Below, one piece after another: positions 7,428 through 17,500 of a DNA stretch of 30,971 bases. The DNA comes from an uncultured Flavobacteriales bacterium. GTDB taxonomy: Bacteria; Bacteroidota; Bacteroidia; Flavobacteriales_D; Sanyastnellaceae. The first letter of the stretch is position 1; the number at the start of each line of letters is the position of its first letter. The notes under the pieces were generated by a model. The model worked only from the letters and a program-made list of their open reading frames with translations, searched no databases and was not told the DNA's origin. The DNA lies in the NCBI GenBank assembly GCA_937897625.1, contig CALCNZ010000009.1:1-30971 (forward strand), given 5' to 3'. Made by a program: the position numbers and the translations under genes.

Positions 7428-8423
7428 ATGAAGAAGATTGAAAACCCTGCGCTGAAGTATATCCATCCCGATTTTATTGAGGTTAAAACCCCACTCGATG
7501 CCTCAGGTCGTTTCATGAATTTCCACTCACAATTTGAACCGAAATTCAAAGATGTAATGACATGGAAACGCTCGACGAATCCATTTCAAGCTGAAAAAAA
7601 AATGGGAATGAAGGGTCCCGAAATTTCTTCAGATTTCCGTTGGTTAAAAGGAAATGAAGATGGAATGGTCTGGTTGGGACACGCGTGCTTTTTTATTCGA
7701 ATTAATGGAATAAACATCATTACCGACCCCGTTTTTGAAAAGCTATCTCCTTTCCATAAAAGATATACCTCGCTTCCTTTCCAAATAAACGAATTGCCTG
7801 AAATAGATTACATCCTTTTAAGTCACAACCACCGCGATCATCTGAGCGGAAAAACACTTAAAGGCATTCTTAAAAAATCTCGGGCCGCTAAAATTTTGAC
7901 CGGACTTAAAATGGGTTGGTTAATTCGTAGCTTAACGGGACATAAAAACATAGAAGAAGCTGGCTGGTATCAAGTATTTTCAACTTTGAAAAACAATCTT
8001 ACCATCTCCTTCTTACCGTCACAGCACTGGTCGAAGCGCGGGCTTTTCGATTACAACGAACACCTTTGGGGAGCGTTTGTCATTCAATCAGAAAACATCA
8101 CCATATATTTTAGCGGTGATACCGGTTATAACACACACCTAAAAGAAGTCGGAGACTATTTCAATATAGATTATTGCATTATCGGAATTGGCGCGTATCA
8201 GCCCGAATGGTTCATGAAACAAAATCACATTTCTCCAAAAGATGCACTTCGAGCGGCGGAAGAAATGCGTGCCAAAAAAATGATTCCCATGCACTTCGGT
8301 TGTTTCGATCTTTCAGACGAACCTGTAATGGAACCTGTTGAATATTTGCTAAAATTGACAGAAGGCAAAAGCAATTCCATTCAAATTGAATACAATAAAA
8401 TCGCAGAGTTTGTTTCGTTTTAA
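7428..8423 (+). CDS. MBL-fold metallo-hydrolase, NAPE-PLD/UlaG-like
   Basis: A 331-aa enzyme of the metallo-beta-lactamase superfamily with no signal peptide, so probably cytosolic. Metal ligands are visible: HNHRDH at 133-138 (HxHxDH), H200 in SQHW, D231 in FSGDTG, and H289 in MHFG. The motifs WLGHACFFI, the late ISPKDALRA segment and FDLSDEP are typical of the branch that includes N-acyl-phosphatidylethanolamine phospholipase D and UlaG-like lactonases. The substrate cannot be told from sequence. I start at the ATG at 7428, giving MKKIENPALKY. A longer in-frame start at 7266 lies inside the upstream coding region and before the terminator, so it is unlikely. The 660-aa protein gene follows after 64 bases with no terminator between them, so cotranscription is possible. 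Confidence 0.87.
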   Translation: MKKIENPALKYIHPDFIEVKTPLDASGRFMNFHSQFEPKFKDVMTWKRSTNPFQAEKKMGMKGPEISSDFRWLKGNEDGMVWLGHACFFIRINGINIITDPVFEKLSPFHKRYTSLPFQINELPEIDYILLSHNHRDHLSGKTLKGILKKSRAAKILTGLKMGWLIRSLTGHKNIEEAGWYQVFSTLKNNLTISFLPSQHWSKRGLFDYNEHLWGAFVIQSENITIYFSGDTGYNTHLKEVGDYFNIDYCIIGIGAYQPEWFMKQNHISPKDALRAAEEMRAKKMIPMHFGCFDLSDEPVMEPVEYLLKLTEGKSNSIQIEYNKIAEFVSF

Positions 8424-8487
8424 TTGAATCGCAATAACAACCCATTCAAAAAAACAGTAAATTGCATAACCGCCTTAACTGATTTGA

Positions 8488-10470
8488 ATGAAATTCTGGT
8501 CTGCACTTTTCTTTTGCTTATGCCTTGTTGCGAACACATTTAGCCAAAGTGTGAGCGATTGCAATGGAGCAACGCAGTTGTGTGAAGATGTGTACACCGA
8601 AGCTAACGCCACCTCTACCTACGGTAATATTTTCGAACCCACTGGTGCATGCAACAATGGCGCAGAAACAAGTTCCATGTGGTATACATTCACTGTCACC
8701 CAATCTGGAAATATGGGGTTTGTTTTAAACCCCGCCAATATAGACGACGATTACGATTGGGGTATGTTCAACATAACCAATAACGGTTGCGCGGGAATAA
8801 TGAATGGAACTTCACCCGAAGTAAGCTGCAATTCTTACGGACTCTTTTTTGGGTCTGGTCCCACAGGTATTTCTACAGCAAACGGAGGAACAGGAAACTC
8901 TAACGGTCCAGGAGACCTCAGTGGCCCAGCGTTCAATGCAGACTTGAACGTTGCTGCAGGACAAACCTATGCTTTGGTTGTTATGAATTGGTCGAACAGC
9001 ACAAGTGGTTACACCATAGATTTTTCCAACTCCACAGCCTCTTTGTATGATAATGTCAACCCAACAATTCTCAACGTCTCCACAGACTGCAATAACCCTG
9101 GGGTCATTGTTGAATTCGACGAAAATATTGTAACTACCTCTATTCAGCCCGTCGACTTTCAATTAACAGGGCCATCCGGAAATGTAACTATAAATACCAT
9201 TCAACTACCTGCACCGAATTCTCCCGGAAATCCTTCTGTTACGCTTATTCCAACATTAGGAAATCTCCCTGCCGGAAATTATTCTTTATCTATTTCCGAC
9301 CTCGCCGGTTATGTTACGGATGCCTGCGGAAATACCGCCACGGGTTCTTTCGATTTTGTTGTTTCTCCATTAGCTGTTTCGGTTTCCGCAGGCGCAGATA
9401 CTGTTATCTGCCCTGGGGGAACCGCTACTCTTTTAGCAACCGGGAATTTTGATTCCGTGCAATGGCTCAACGGACCTGCTTCTGCAAATTATAACGTTCA
9501 AAATTCAGGAAACTTCCAAGTAACCGCAACACTCAATGGTTGTTCAATAACAGACGTTGTAAACGTTTCAACAATAACCCTACCTCCCTGGAGTCTAGGT
9601 CCAGACACAACAATCTGTGGCGACGTACCTTATTCTTACACAACAAGTCAAAGCGTATTATGGGGAGACGGAAGCACGAGCAATTCAATTCCTGTTACCT
9701 CTTCAGGGATGTTATACGGAACTTATTTCTATCTGGGCTGTCCAATGTATGACAGTGCGTTCGCAACAGTTGTTTCGCCGCCATTAATAGACCTAGGTGC
9801 AGATACCACGCTTTGCACAGGTGCTAGTTTGACATATTCGTTTAATGTTCCAATCACGTGGAACTCTTCGGTTCTTTCTTCAACTCATACAATCAATAAT
9901 CCGGGGTTGGTTGTTGCTTCTTATTCAGACGGCGTGTGCACCGTTGTCGATTCAATTGTAGTAACATTTTTAAATCCAATTGTTATTCCAATAGGAAATA
10001 CTTACACCTACTGTCAAGGCGACACGATAACATTAACAGCCTCTTCTCCAACAGCAGAGTACTTTTTGTGGTTCGATGGAACTGAGCTCCCAACAAATCA
10101 ATTTTCTGAATCAGGAAATTATTCTGTAACCGTTTCAAACATGTGTGAATCTGTTTCCAGACAATGGAACATGGTGTTCGATGATTGCAACATCTATGTT
10201 TATGTTCCGAATTCCTTCACGCCAAACAACGATGGAATCAACGATAATTGGTTTCCGGAAATAAATGGATGGACAGAAGTTGAAACTCAGGTTTTTAATC
10301 GATGGGGGGAACTGATTTTTTCAAGCACAAATCCAAATACACCATGGCTCGGAGAAGTTAGAAATGGCAGCTATTATGCACCCGATGGAATCTATTGCTA
10401 CACTATAAAAGCAAAATTCACGAGCGGCGAAGCTCGTGAATTCAATGGTTTTATAAGTCTTATTCGTTAA
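8488..10470 (+). CDS. Secreted multidomain protein with T9SS type B (gliding-motility-type) C-terminal domain
   Basis: A 660-aa surface protein. The signal peptide (about 1-19, ending TFS) is followed by Gln. Residues 20-185 form a beta-rich domain (CNGATQLC..., WYTFTVTQSG, AAGQTYALVV) related to the N-terminal domain of the 2039-aa protein. Next come a domain of about 100 residues (VNPTILNVSTDCNNPGVIVEF) and about four Ig-like repeats that open with Gly-Ala-Asp-Thr and Cys (GADTVICPGG, GPDTTICGD, GADTTLCTGA). The C-terminal type B sorting domain (about 568-660) has YVPNSFTPNNDGINDNW, VFNRWGELIF and YAPDGIYCYTIKA and ends LIR. Type B clients are usually secreted with help from a PorP/SprF-type protein; none is in this window. 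The gene's stop overlaps the stop of the convergent 1333-aa gene. Confidence 0.88.
   Translation: MKFWSALFFCLCLVANTFSQSVSDCNGATQLCEDVYTEANATSTYGNIFEPTGACNNGAETSSMWYTFTVTQSGNMGFVLNPANIDDDYDWGMFNITNNGCAGIMNGTSPEVSCNSYGLFFGSGPTGISTANGGTGNSNGPGDLSGPAFNADLNVAAGQTYALVVMNWSNSTSGYTIDFSNSTASLYDNVNPTILNVSTDCNNPGVIVEFDENIVTTSIQPVDFQLTGPSGNVTINTIQLPAPNSPGNPSVTLIPTLGNLPAGNYSLSISDLAGYVTDACGNTATGSFDFVVSPLAVSVSAGADTVICPGGTATLLATGNFDSVQWLNGPASANYNVQNSGNFQVTATLNGCSITDVVNVSTITLPPWSLGPDTTICGDVPYSYTTSQSVLWGDGSTSNSIPVTSSGMLYGTYFYLGCPMYDSAFATVVSPPLIDLGADTTLCTGASLTYSFNVPITWNSSVLSSTHTINNPGLVVASYSDGVCTVVDSIVVTFLNPIVIPIGNTYTYCQGDTITLTASSPTAEYFLWFDGTELPTNQFSESGNYSVTVSNMCESVSRQWNMVFDDCNIYVYVPNSFTPNNDGINDNWFPEINGWTEVETQVFNRWGELIFSSTNPNTPWLGEVRNGSYYAPDGIYCYTIKAKFTSGEAREFNGFISLIR
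10415..10442 (-). terminator. Terminator-like hairpin for the 1333-aa gene, inside the convergent CDS
   Basis: AATTCACGAGC (10415-10425) pairs perfectly with GCTCGTGAATT (10432-10442), 11 bp, around a GGCGAA loop. On the minus strand it lies 24 bases past the 1333-aa gene's stop and is followed by TTGCTTTTATAG, T-rich as expected. On the plus strand the same bases encode about residues 643-652 of the 660-aa protein. Confidence 0.65.
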
Positions 10471-13400
10471 CGAACCAGAACAACAGTTCCCATTCTCTTG
10501 AATGGTTCTTGTCCAGAACTAAACTGAATTTTTATTTCGTAAACGTAAGCTCCGTCTTCAGCGAAGTGTGTTCCTCCATTCACATCACCAATCCAAACTG
10601 CTTTCGGATCGTGAGTTTCGAAAATTAAATCTCCCCAACGATCGTATACGTTGAAACTGTATCTCGAGGTGCTTGTTAAACCTGTAACAACAGGAGCAAA
10701 GATATCGTTGTGACCATCTCCATCTGGCGTGAAGGAATTTGGAACGTAAACGTAAGAACTCGAACTTACACTTACTGTATAACACTGAGCATCCATGCAC
10801 CCGCCAGCTCCAACTACATCTAAGCAAGCTTGAAACGTCTCACCCACATTTCCTGAAATTGGAAATGAAACATCCTCGGATGTATACGTTTCACCATTAA
10901 TATCCCATGAATAAGTTACCCCGCCTAAGGACTGATTATCGAAAAACACAGTACTTCCTGAAGTGGGTTCTACTGGCGACCAACTGAACGATGCAGACGG
11001 ATTTGAGACTGCACAAACAATATCGTTTTGAGTAACAGTGGCACTGCAGCCTGCTGCATCGGTAACCATAATTCCAATATCGTAACATGAATTTCCCGTA
11101 AACAAATTGCTGAATGTGTTTCCGCTTCCTGCAGGAGCTCCGTCTAAGTACCACACACAACTACTTCCAATTGGATTCGATGTGTTGTTGAAACTCACCG
11201 ATAACGGCGAACATCCTGTTGTTGTGCTTGCAGTAAAACTTGGAACAGGCATTGGGTTAATAACAACCTGAATATCATCGCTGCTCAAGCAACCACTGTT
11301 ATTGATGTTGTAATTAAAAGTATAAGTACCCGCACCAAGCGTTGTTGGAGAAATTTGTCCTCCTGCTGTAATAGCTCCTGTTCCTGTTACAGTCCAAACA
11401 CCCCCTGGGTTTGCAGCAGTCAACGTCTGAGCTGCAGCGTTCTCGCAGAATGGTCCAGCCGCAGCTATTGTAGCATTGAGGTTTCCAATTACCTGAACTG
11501 TTGTATTGAACGTGTGCGGACACACACCCGAAGTGGTATAGGTGATTGGGTAGTTTGCTGCTGGCGTTGAAGCAATTCCAAAGGTTCCATTTGTTGCACT
11601 CGTAATTCCTGTGCCTCCCCAAGTTCCACCAGGTGTTGCTGCTGTTAGCGTTTGCGGTAAAGCATCTTGACAAAATGGACCTGCTGGTGTTATTGTTCCG
11701 TCTGGAACAGCTAAAACAACAATATCTTGATTGTCTGAGTCTGGACAAACGCCACCAATAGAGTAGGTCATGGTGTATGGTCCAGGCGTTAATCCAACCG
11801 GGTTAAAACTTCCGCCTGCGGTAATTCCCGACCCTGACCAAGTTCCACCTGCTTGTGCAGCTGTTAAAGTTACTGCTGGTGCATCATTGCATATATCAGC
11901 AGGTACATTTATTGTGGCGTCAGAGTTTGCATTAACGACTACTGTAGTTGTAAAATCATGCGGACAGTTTCCACCCGTATTGTAGTTGATTACATAAGAA
12001 TTCGCTGCTGTTGTGGCACTTCCGAAACTTCCCGAAACAGCATTGTTTATGCCTGTTCCACTCCAAGTTCCACCAGGGCTAGCCGATGTTAATGTAATTG
12101 GAAGAGCAGATTGGCAAAAGGGTCCTGCGGGTGTAATTGTTCCATCGGGTACAGACCAAACAATGAAGTCTTCCGTATCTGTTGATGGGCAGAATCCGCC
12201 AATTGAATGAGTTACAGTGTAGGTTCCAGGTGTTGCCGTTGCTACGGCAGGATCGAATGTCCCGTTTGCAGAGTTCGTAATTCCGGTTCCTGACCACGTT
12301 CCGCCTGTTTCCACTGACGTTAACTGTACCGCTGCTGCATCTGCGCAATAAGGACCTGAGGCATTAATGGTTGCATCACTTTGCGGAACAACCGTTACAA
12401 CAACATCGTCACTCGATGCACAAATACCGGAATTCACTGTAAGTGTGTACGTTTGTGTTGAAACTGCCGTAAGAGTTGGAGAAGAAATTGTTGTACTACT
12501 CAAATTTAAAGCCGGAGACCAGGTGTATTGCTCCGTTCCTGTATTCGAATTCGTAAACGAACCTACCATAACAGAGTCAACACCTGCGCAAATACTAAAG
12601 TCAAGTCCAGCAAAAGCTGCTGGCACATTCAATACTTCGATTTGAGTTCCATCTGTTCCACCACATTGGCCAGGAATACTATAGTAAATCGAATGAACGC
12701 CAGGTCCAGCTACAATAGGGTCAAAAACAGAAGTATTACCCGCCGTACTAACAATACCGTCGCCAGTCCATGTCCCTGTTGGATCGGCAGCAATAATCAA
12801 TTGTTGACCAACATCTGAACACAACGGACCAATATCTGTAATCGTAGCATCGCCATTACCCGCAACCGTAACTGTGAAAGTAACCGGTGCGCCAATACAC
12901 GTTCCCACAGAAGGCGTTGCGGTAAATGTTGAAAGAGCTTGTGATAATGTTGGATTGTTCAGAACAAAACTACCAATATTGCCTTGTCCAGATCCTGGAA
13001 GACCTGAAGCGGTGTTATCGTTTGTCCAATCGACAACTGTACTTGAGGGTGTTGCTCCCCAATCTACTCCTGCAAAAGTAGCTCCGTCGCAGTATAGATT
13101 AGAAACCGGTTCAATAATGGTTGGACTTGGACCGACAGTAATGTTTATGGTACTTGGTGTTCCTGTGCATGTTCCCAATGTTGGGGTAACAGTGATAACA
13201 GATGTAATTGACGATGCCGTGTTATTTACTGCAGTAAATGAAGGAATTGTTCCTGAGCCCGTGGCAGCAATGCCAATACCTGGTTGAGTATTGGTCCAAT
13301 TCAAAGCAGCGTTAACAGGTGTTCCGGTGATTGTTTGTGTTGGTATCGTTGCACCGGCACATACACTGTATGTCCCTCCTGGACTAACTACCGCAGTTGG

Positions 13401-14468
13401 TGTTGGACTAACCAATACCGTTACAGTTTGTTGCGATTGACAGCCTGCTTGCAATGCCGTGCACGTATAAGTTCCGCTATTTGTTACTTGTGGGCAAGCA
13501 ATCGTCGGATTCGCATTAAGTGCTGCATAACCTGGTCCGGTCCATGCAACGAGCAATCCTGGAGCTGCTGTCAAGCCTGAAGTTAATGTTAATGGATTAC
13601 AAACACAAACGGGTCCGTTTGAGGATGCGTTAAGCTGTGGCACTGGATTAATCACTACGGTAGTAGATCCTGAACACGTTGCTGCGCCTGTCGCGGTTAC
13701 AGTATAAACACCAGCACTTGCTACTTGCGCAGCAGGAATCGTTACGGATTGGCCAGTAGCCGTATAACCATTAGGTCCAGTCCAGGTGTAATTGGTAGCG
13801 CCTTGTGCGTTAGATGCTGTTAAAGTTACAGGTGCTCCTGCACAATGATTGACGCTAGTGGTTGAACTTGTTGCTGTAACAGCGCAAAGCGGAACCCCCG
13901 ATATAGATGTCGAGGGAGGAAGTACAGTGCTTGGTGTTGCGTAATCACAACCATTTCCACCCCAACTTCCCCAGTAACCATCTGACGCGGCATTTACGGT
14001 AACGCCTAGGGTACCAGCAGTGGCGGTATTTGCTACTGTCAAGTTAACACAAAAGCTCCAGGTACAGTTTCCTGCGTCACCCCAGTCATTCGATGGGTTT
14101 CCGTCAATAGGTCCTGTAGGCCCTTCATAAAAATATCCTGGACCAACGGGTCCAACCGCTGTGTTGTTCGTTGTTAAATAAATCCAACCTTGTCCACCCC
14201 CTGCTGCTCCTCCGCAATCTGCTGGCGCCGTTACTGGGGTTACATTTACCCAACCCGGACCTAAGTCTAAATCAAAACCCTCAAACCATTCAGCAGTGCC
14301 GCAACCACCAAAACCAGTCATGGTATAGCACATGGTAACAACAGTACCTGTTGAATATTGACCGTTAACTGGCTGGGGATTTAACGTATATGTTGATGGT
14401 CCTGGTTGAGCTTTCGCAAGAAAGACAAAACATAGAACTGTAATTACAGTAAATAAATATTTTTTCAC
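10467..14468 (-). CDS. Giant secreted repeat protein with T9SS type B sorting domain (short paralogue)
   Basis: A 1333-aa protein. The signal peptide (1-20, MKKYLFTVITVLCFVFLAKA) is followed by Gln. The N-terminal domain (about 21-195, rich in Gly and Trp, with CTWSFCVNLTV) differs from the one in the longer paralogue. From about residue 196 a chain of Ig-like modules closely parallels the 2039-aa protein (TWTGPNGYTATGQ, AWTGPGYAALN, TITDIGPLCSDVG). Residues 698-997 hold two A/B repeat dimers. A C-type repeat (NATIAAAGPFCENA), two PKD-like domains (SFTASTTTGCSPLSVSF, ASFSWSPVEPTSG) and the type B domain (about 1237-1333; YVPNSFTPDGDGHNDIF, YDRWGDLIFET) follow. It is likely a surface adhesin or filament; function is inferred from architecture only. 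It has its own -7 box and 5' hairpin and lies 106 bases downstream of the longer paralogue. Confidence 0.88.
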   Translation of the reverse strand: MKKYLFTVITVLCFVFLAKAQPGPSTYTLNPQPVNGQYSTGTVVTMCYTMTGFGGCGTAEWFEGFDLDLGPGWVNVTPVTAPADCGGAAGGGQGWIYLTTNNTAVGPVGPGYFYEGPTGPIDGNPSNDWGDAGNCTWSFCVNLTVANTATAGTLGVTVNAASDGYWGSWGGNGCDYATPSTVLPPSTSISGVPLCAVTATSSTTSVNHCAGAPVTLTASNAQGATNYTWTGPNGYTATGQSVTIPAAQVASAGVYTVTATGAATCSGSTTVVINPVPQLNASSNGPVCVCNPLTLTSGLTAAPGLLVAWTGPGYAALNANPTIACPQVTNSGTYTCTALQAGCQSQQTVTVLVSPTPTAVVSPGGTYSVCAGATIPTQTITGTPVNAALNWTNTQPGIGIAATGSGTIPSFTAVNNTASSITSVITVTPTLGTCTGTPSTINITVGPSPTIIEPVSNLYCDGATFAGVDWGATPSSTVVDWTNDNTASGLPGSGQGNIGSFVLNNPTLSQALSTFTATPSVGTCIGAPVTFTVTVAGNGDATITDIGPLCSDVGQQLIIAADPTGTWTGDGIVSTAGNTSVFDPIVAGPGVHSIYYSIPGQCGGTDGTQIEVLNVPAAFAGLDFSICAGVDSVMVGSFTNSNTGTEQYTWSPALNLSSTTISSPTLTAVSTQTYTLTVNSGICASSDDVVVTVVPQSDATINASGPYCADAAAVQLTSVETGGTWSGTGITNSANGTFDPAVATATPGTYTVTHSIGGFCPSTDTEDFIVWSVPDGTITPAGPFCQSALPITLTSASPGGTWSGTGINNAVSGSFGSATTAANSYVINYNTGGNCPHDFTTTVVVNANSDATINVPADICNDAPAVTLTAAQAGGTWSGSGITAGGSFNPVGLTPGPYTMTYSIGGVCPDSDNQDIVVLAVPDGTITPAGPFCQDALPQTLTAATPGGTWGGTGITSATNGTFGIASTPAANYPITYTTSGVCPHTFNTTVQVIGNLNATIAAAGPFCENAAAQTLTAANPGGVWTVTGTGAITAGGQISPTTLGAGTYTFNYNINNSGCLSSDDIQVVINPMPVPSFTASTTTGCSPLSVSFNNTSNPIGSSCVWYLDGAPAGSGNTFSNLFTGNSCYDIGIMVTDAAGCSATVTQNDIVCAVSNPSASFSWSPVEPTSGSTVFFDNQSLGGVTYSWDINGETYTSEDVSFPISGNVGETFQACLDVVGAGGCMDAQCYTVSVSSSSYVYVPNSFTPDGDGHNDIFAPVVTGLTSTSRYSFNVYDRWGDLIFETHDPKAVWIGDVNGGTHFAEDGAYVYEIKIQFSSGQEPFKRMGTVVLVR
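11478..12377 (-). repeat. Two A/B Ig-like repeat dimers in the 1333-aa protein
   Basis: Exactly 900 bp encoding residues 698-997 as A (79), B (73), A (75), B (73). Each unit has the core GGTW(S/G)G(T/S)GI and two cysteines. B units start TITPAGPFC. The second dimer is closest to the last dimer of the longer paralogue (CNDAPA, SALPQTL-like, VVQVI-like ends). Confidence 0.9.
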
Positions 14469-14492
14469 GGCTTAGTAAGTTAGGTCTGCCAC

Positions 14493-14508
14493 AACGGATT
14501 TCTCCGTT
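14493..14508 (-). other. 5' leader hairpin of the 1333-aa gene
   Basis: On the minus strand AACGGA-GAAA-TCCGTT forms a 6-bp stem with a GNRA tetraloop, 24 bases upstream of the ATG and within the predicted leader. It has no T-tract, so it is not a terminator. An mRNA-stabilising role is only a guess. Confidence 0.45.
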
Positions 14509-14524
14509 ATGAACAGTAGACTAA

Positions 14525-14557
14525 CAAAAGTACAAAATAGTTGCGAGCTCTCCGAAA
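14525..14557 (-). promoter_or_regulatory. Promoter of the 1333-aa protein gene
   Basis: TACTTTTG (14525-14532) on the minus strand is an exact TAnnTTTG box. A near-consensus TTTC (14554-14557) lies 21 bases upstream. The predicted leader is about 50 bases. This gives the short paralogue a promoter of its own between the two giant genes. Confidence 0.6.
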
Positions 14558-14574
14558 TTCGTTTCGTGAATTTT

Positions 14575-17500
14575 TTAGCGAATTAAAACAATGGATCCAA
14601 CCTTTCTAAATGGGGGCTCACCAGCTCTTAATTGAAGGATAATTTCATAAACGTAAGCGTCTGCCTGAGCGTAGTACCCGCCGTCATGAACATTTCCGGT
14701 CCAAACATCACTTGGATCATTGGTTTCGAAAATAACATCTCCCCATCGGTCATAAACTCTGAAGGTGTATCTGTAATCCTTGGTTAATCCCACTATCGTT
14801 GGACCAAAAACATCGTTAGTGCCATCTGCATCCGGTGTAAATGAATTGGGAACGAAGATGTAAGACTCGGTACTCACGATAACAGTGTAGCACTGCGCAT
14901 CCATGCAACCTCCTGGGCCCACAACCTCTAAACAGGCGGTAAATTGTCCGTCAGTAGCTGCAGGAACGTTGTAGGTAACACTCTCACCTGTCGCCCCTTG
15001 GCCATTAATATCCCAAGTGTATGTAGTTCCGCCTATAGAGGTGTTCTCAAACGCAACTGTTCCTCCTAGCATAGGTTCAATAGGTGACCATGAGAACGAT
15101 GCAGACGGGTTAGGATTAACACAAACTAAATCTGTCATTGTAATGCTCTGGCTACAACCCGCTGCATCGGTAATCATTATTCCAATGTCCTCACAAGCAC
15201 TGCCCATGAATGTTTCGGAGTGAGTATTTCCATTACCTGCAGGTGAGCCGTTTACATACCAAACACAACTACTTCCCAAAGGATTCGAAGTATTCGTAAA
15301 CGTCACTGAAAGTGGGGAACAACCGTTTGTTGTGCTCGCGGTAAAACTTGGTTGAGGCAATGCATTTACTGTTACTTGAACATTGTCACTGCTTAAACAA
15401 CCACTGTTATTTAAGTTGTAATTGAAGGTAAATGTTCCGGCACCCAGTGTGCTCGGAGCGATTTGACCACCGGCTGTAATTGCACCTGTGCCACTCCAAA
15501 CTCCTCCTGGACTTGCCGCGGTAAGTGTGAATGGCGCAGCATTCTCACAAAATGGACCCGCTGAAGCAATTGTCGCATTTAGATTTTCAATAACTTGAAC
15601 AACTTGATTAAAAGAATGAGAACATGCACCCGGTGTTGTGTAAGTAATTGAATAGTTACCCGCAGGTGTGTTTGTTGCTCCGAACGAACCTGTTGCTGCA
15701 CTCGTAATTCCTGTGCCGCTCCATGTTCCACCCGCGCTTGCAGCGACAAGTGTTTGCGGTAATGCACTTTGACAAAATGGTCCTGCTGGAGTTATAGTTC
15801 CATCTGGAACTGGCAATACAACAACATTTTGGGTGTCTGTATCTGGGCAAGCACCACCTATTGAATAAGTAATGGTATAAGTACCAGGAGTAACTGAATT
15901 CGGGGTGAAAGTTCCTGATGCATTAACACCTTGTCCACTCCAAGTTCCTCCGGCATCTGCTGCTGTTAAATTAATTGCAGGAGCGTCATTGCACAGGTCG
16001 GAAACATTTGAAATCGTTGCATCTACATTCGCATTTACAACAATCGTAGTCGTGCTAGCCTGTGAACAGTTTCCTTGGGTTGTATAGGTAATTGTGTACG
16101 AATTCGCAGCCAAAGAAGCAGAACCAAAAGTTCCTGCCGAAGCGCTATTGATACCTGTTCCACTCCAGGTTCCACCGGTACTTGCGGCAGTTAACGTTAT
16201 TGGAAGGTCTGCTTGACAGAACGGACCAACGGGGGTAATAGTTCCGTCATAAACCGGATAAACTGTAATAGCTTGCGTATCCGAACTTGGACAAGATCCT
16301 GGAATGGAGTATGTAATTGTTTGGTTTCCGGCAGCTATACTTGGATCAAAAGTTCCAGCAACCGCATCTATTATTCCCGTTCCGCTCCAAGTTCCGCCTG
16401 GGTCTACTGCCGTTAAATTAAACGGTGCGACATCAGCACACAAAGGCGCTACATTGGAAATCGTTGCATTTACGTTAGCATTTACAACTACAGTTCCGTT
16501 GAAAATCCTCGGACAGTTTCCTGCCGTTGTATAAGTAACATTGTACGTGTTGCCAGCTAATGTCGTTGAACCAAAGCTTCCCGTTGAAGAGCTATTAATT
16601 CCTGTACCGCTCCATGTTCCTCCTGTTGAAGCGGCTGTTAATGTAATTGGAAGTGCAGATTGACAAAACGGTCCAACAGGGGTAATAGTTCCGTCGTAAA
16701 CCGGATAAACTTCAATTGTCTGCGTATCGGTATCTGGGCAAGCTCCAGAAATGGTGTAGGTTATGGTTTGAGTTGAAGGTACTACTGTTGAAGGATCAAA
16801 TGCTCCCGTTGCAGTATTCGTAATTCCATTTCCACTCCAAACACCGCCTGGATTGGCCGCTTGAAAAGTAATAGGAGCTGCGTCGGCACAAATATTAGCT
16901 TGAGGACTAATTGTTGCGTCAACATTTGCATTCACCACCACCGTTTGTGTGAAGTTATGCGGGCAGTTTCCACCCGTATTATATGTGATCGTATAGGTGT
17001 TTGCAGCAAGAGTTGTAGCACCGAAACTACCGGTTGAAGAGCTATTAATTCCTGTTCCACTCCAGGTTCCGCCGGTCGAAGCAGCGGTTAACGTAACCGG
17101 AAGATCTGATTGACAAAACGGACCGGCAGGAGTAATGGTTCCATCCGGAACGGAGTAAACAACTATAGTTTGCGTATCTGTACTCGGGCAAGATCCCGCA
17201 ATGGAATAAGTAATTGTATTTGAACCAACGGTTGCTAATGCTGGATTGAATGCGCCAGTTGAGGCATTGGTAATTCCTGATCCACTCCAAACTCCCCCAG
17301 CTTGAGCTGCTGTTAAAACCACCGGTGCAACATCTGCACAATAAGGTCCCGCTGCAGAAATTGTTGCGTTGGTATTTGCATTAACGACTATGTTCTGTGT
17401 GAAAATTTGAGCGCAGTTTCCTCCAGTATTATAAGTGACAGTGTAAGTGTTTGCCGCTAATGTTGTTGATCCAAAACTTCCTGTTGAAGCATTGTTTATT

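Noticed and set aside
6986..7549. 187-codon minus-strand frame
   Set aside because: It runs antisense through the T9SS type A domain, the terminator and the MBL gene start, and it has no recognisable domain.
12874..13287. 137-codon plus-strand frame opposite the 1333-aa gene (and many similar frames in 11-20 kb)
   Set aside because: These are antisense shadows of a low-complexity repeat gene. They lack promoters, signal peptides and any recognisable family, while the minus frame has full architecture.
14553..14566. CGAAA-TTCG-TTTCG hairpin between the two giant genes as a terminator for the 2039-aa gene
   Set aside because: The stem is five base pairs and no T-run follows it on the minus strand. 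It also overlaps the likely promoter of the 1333-aa gene.
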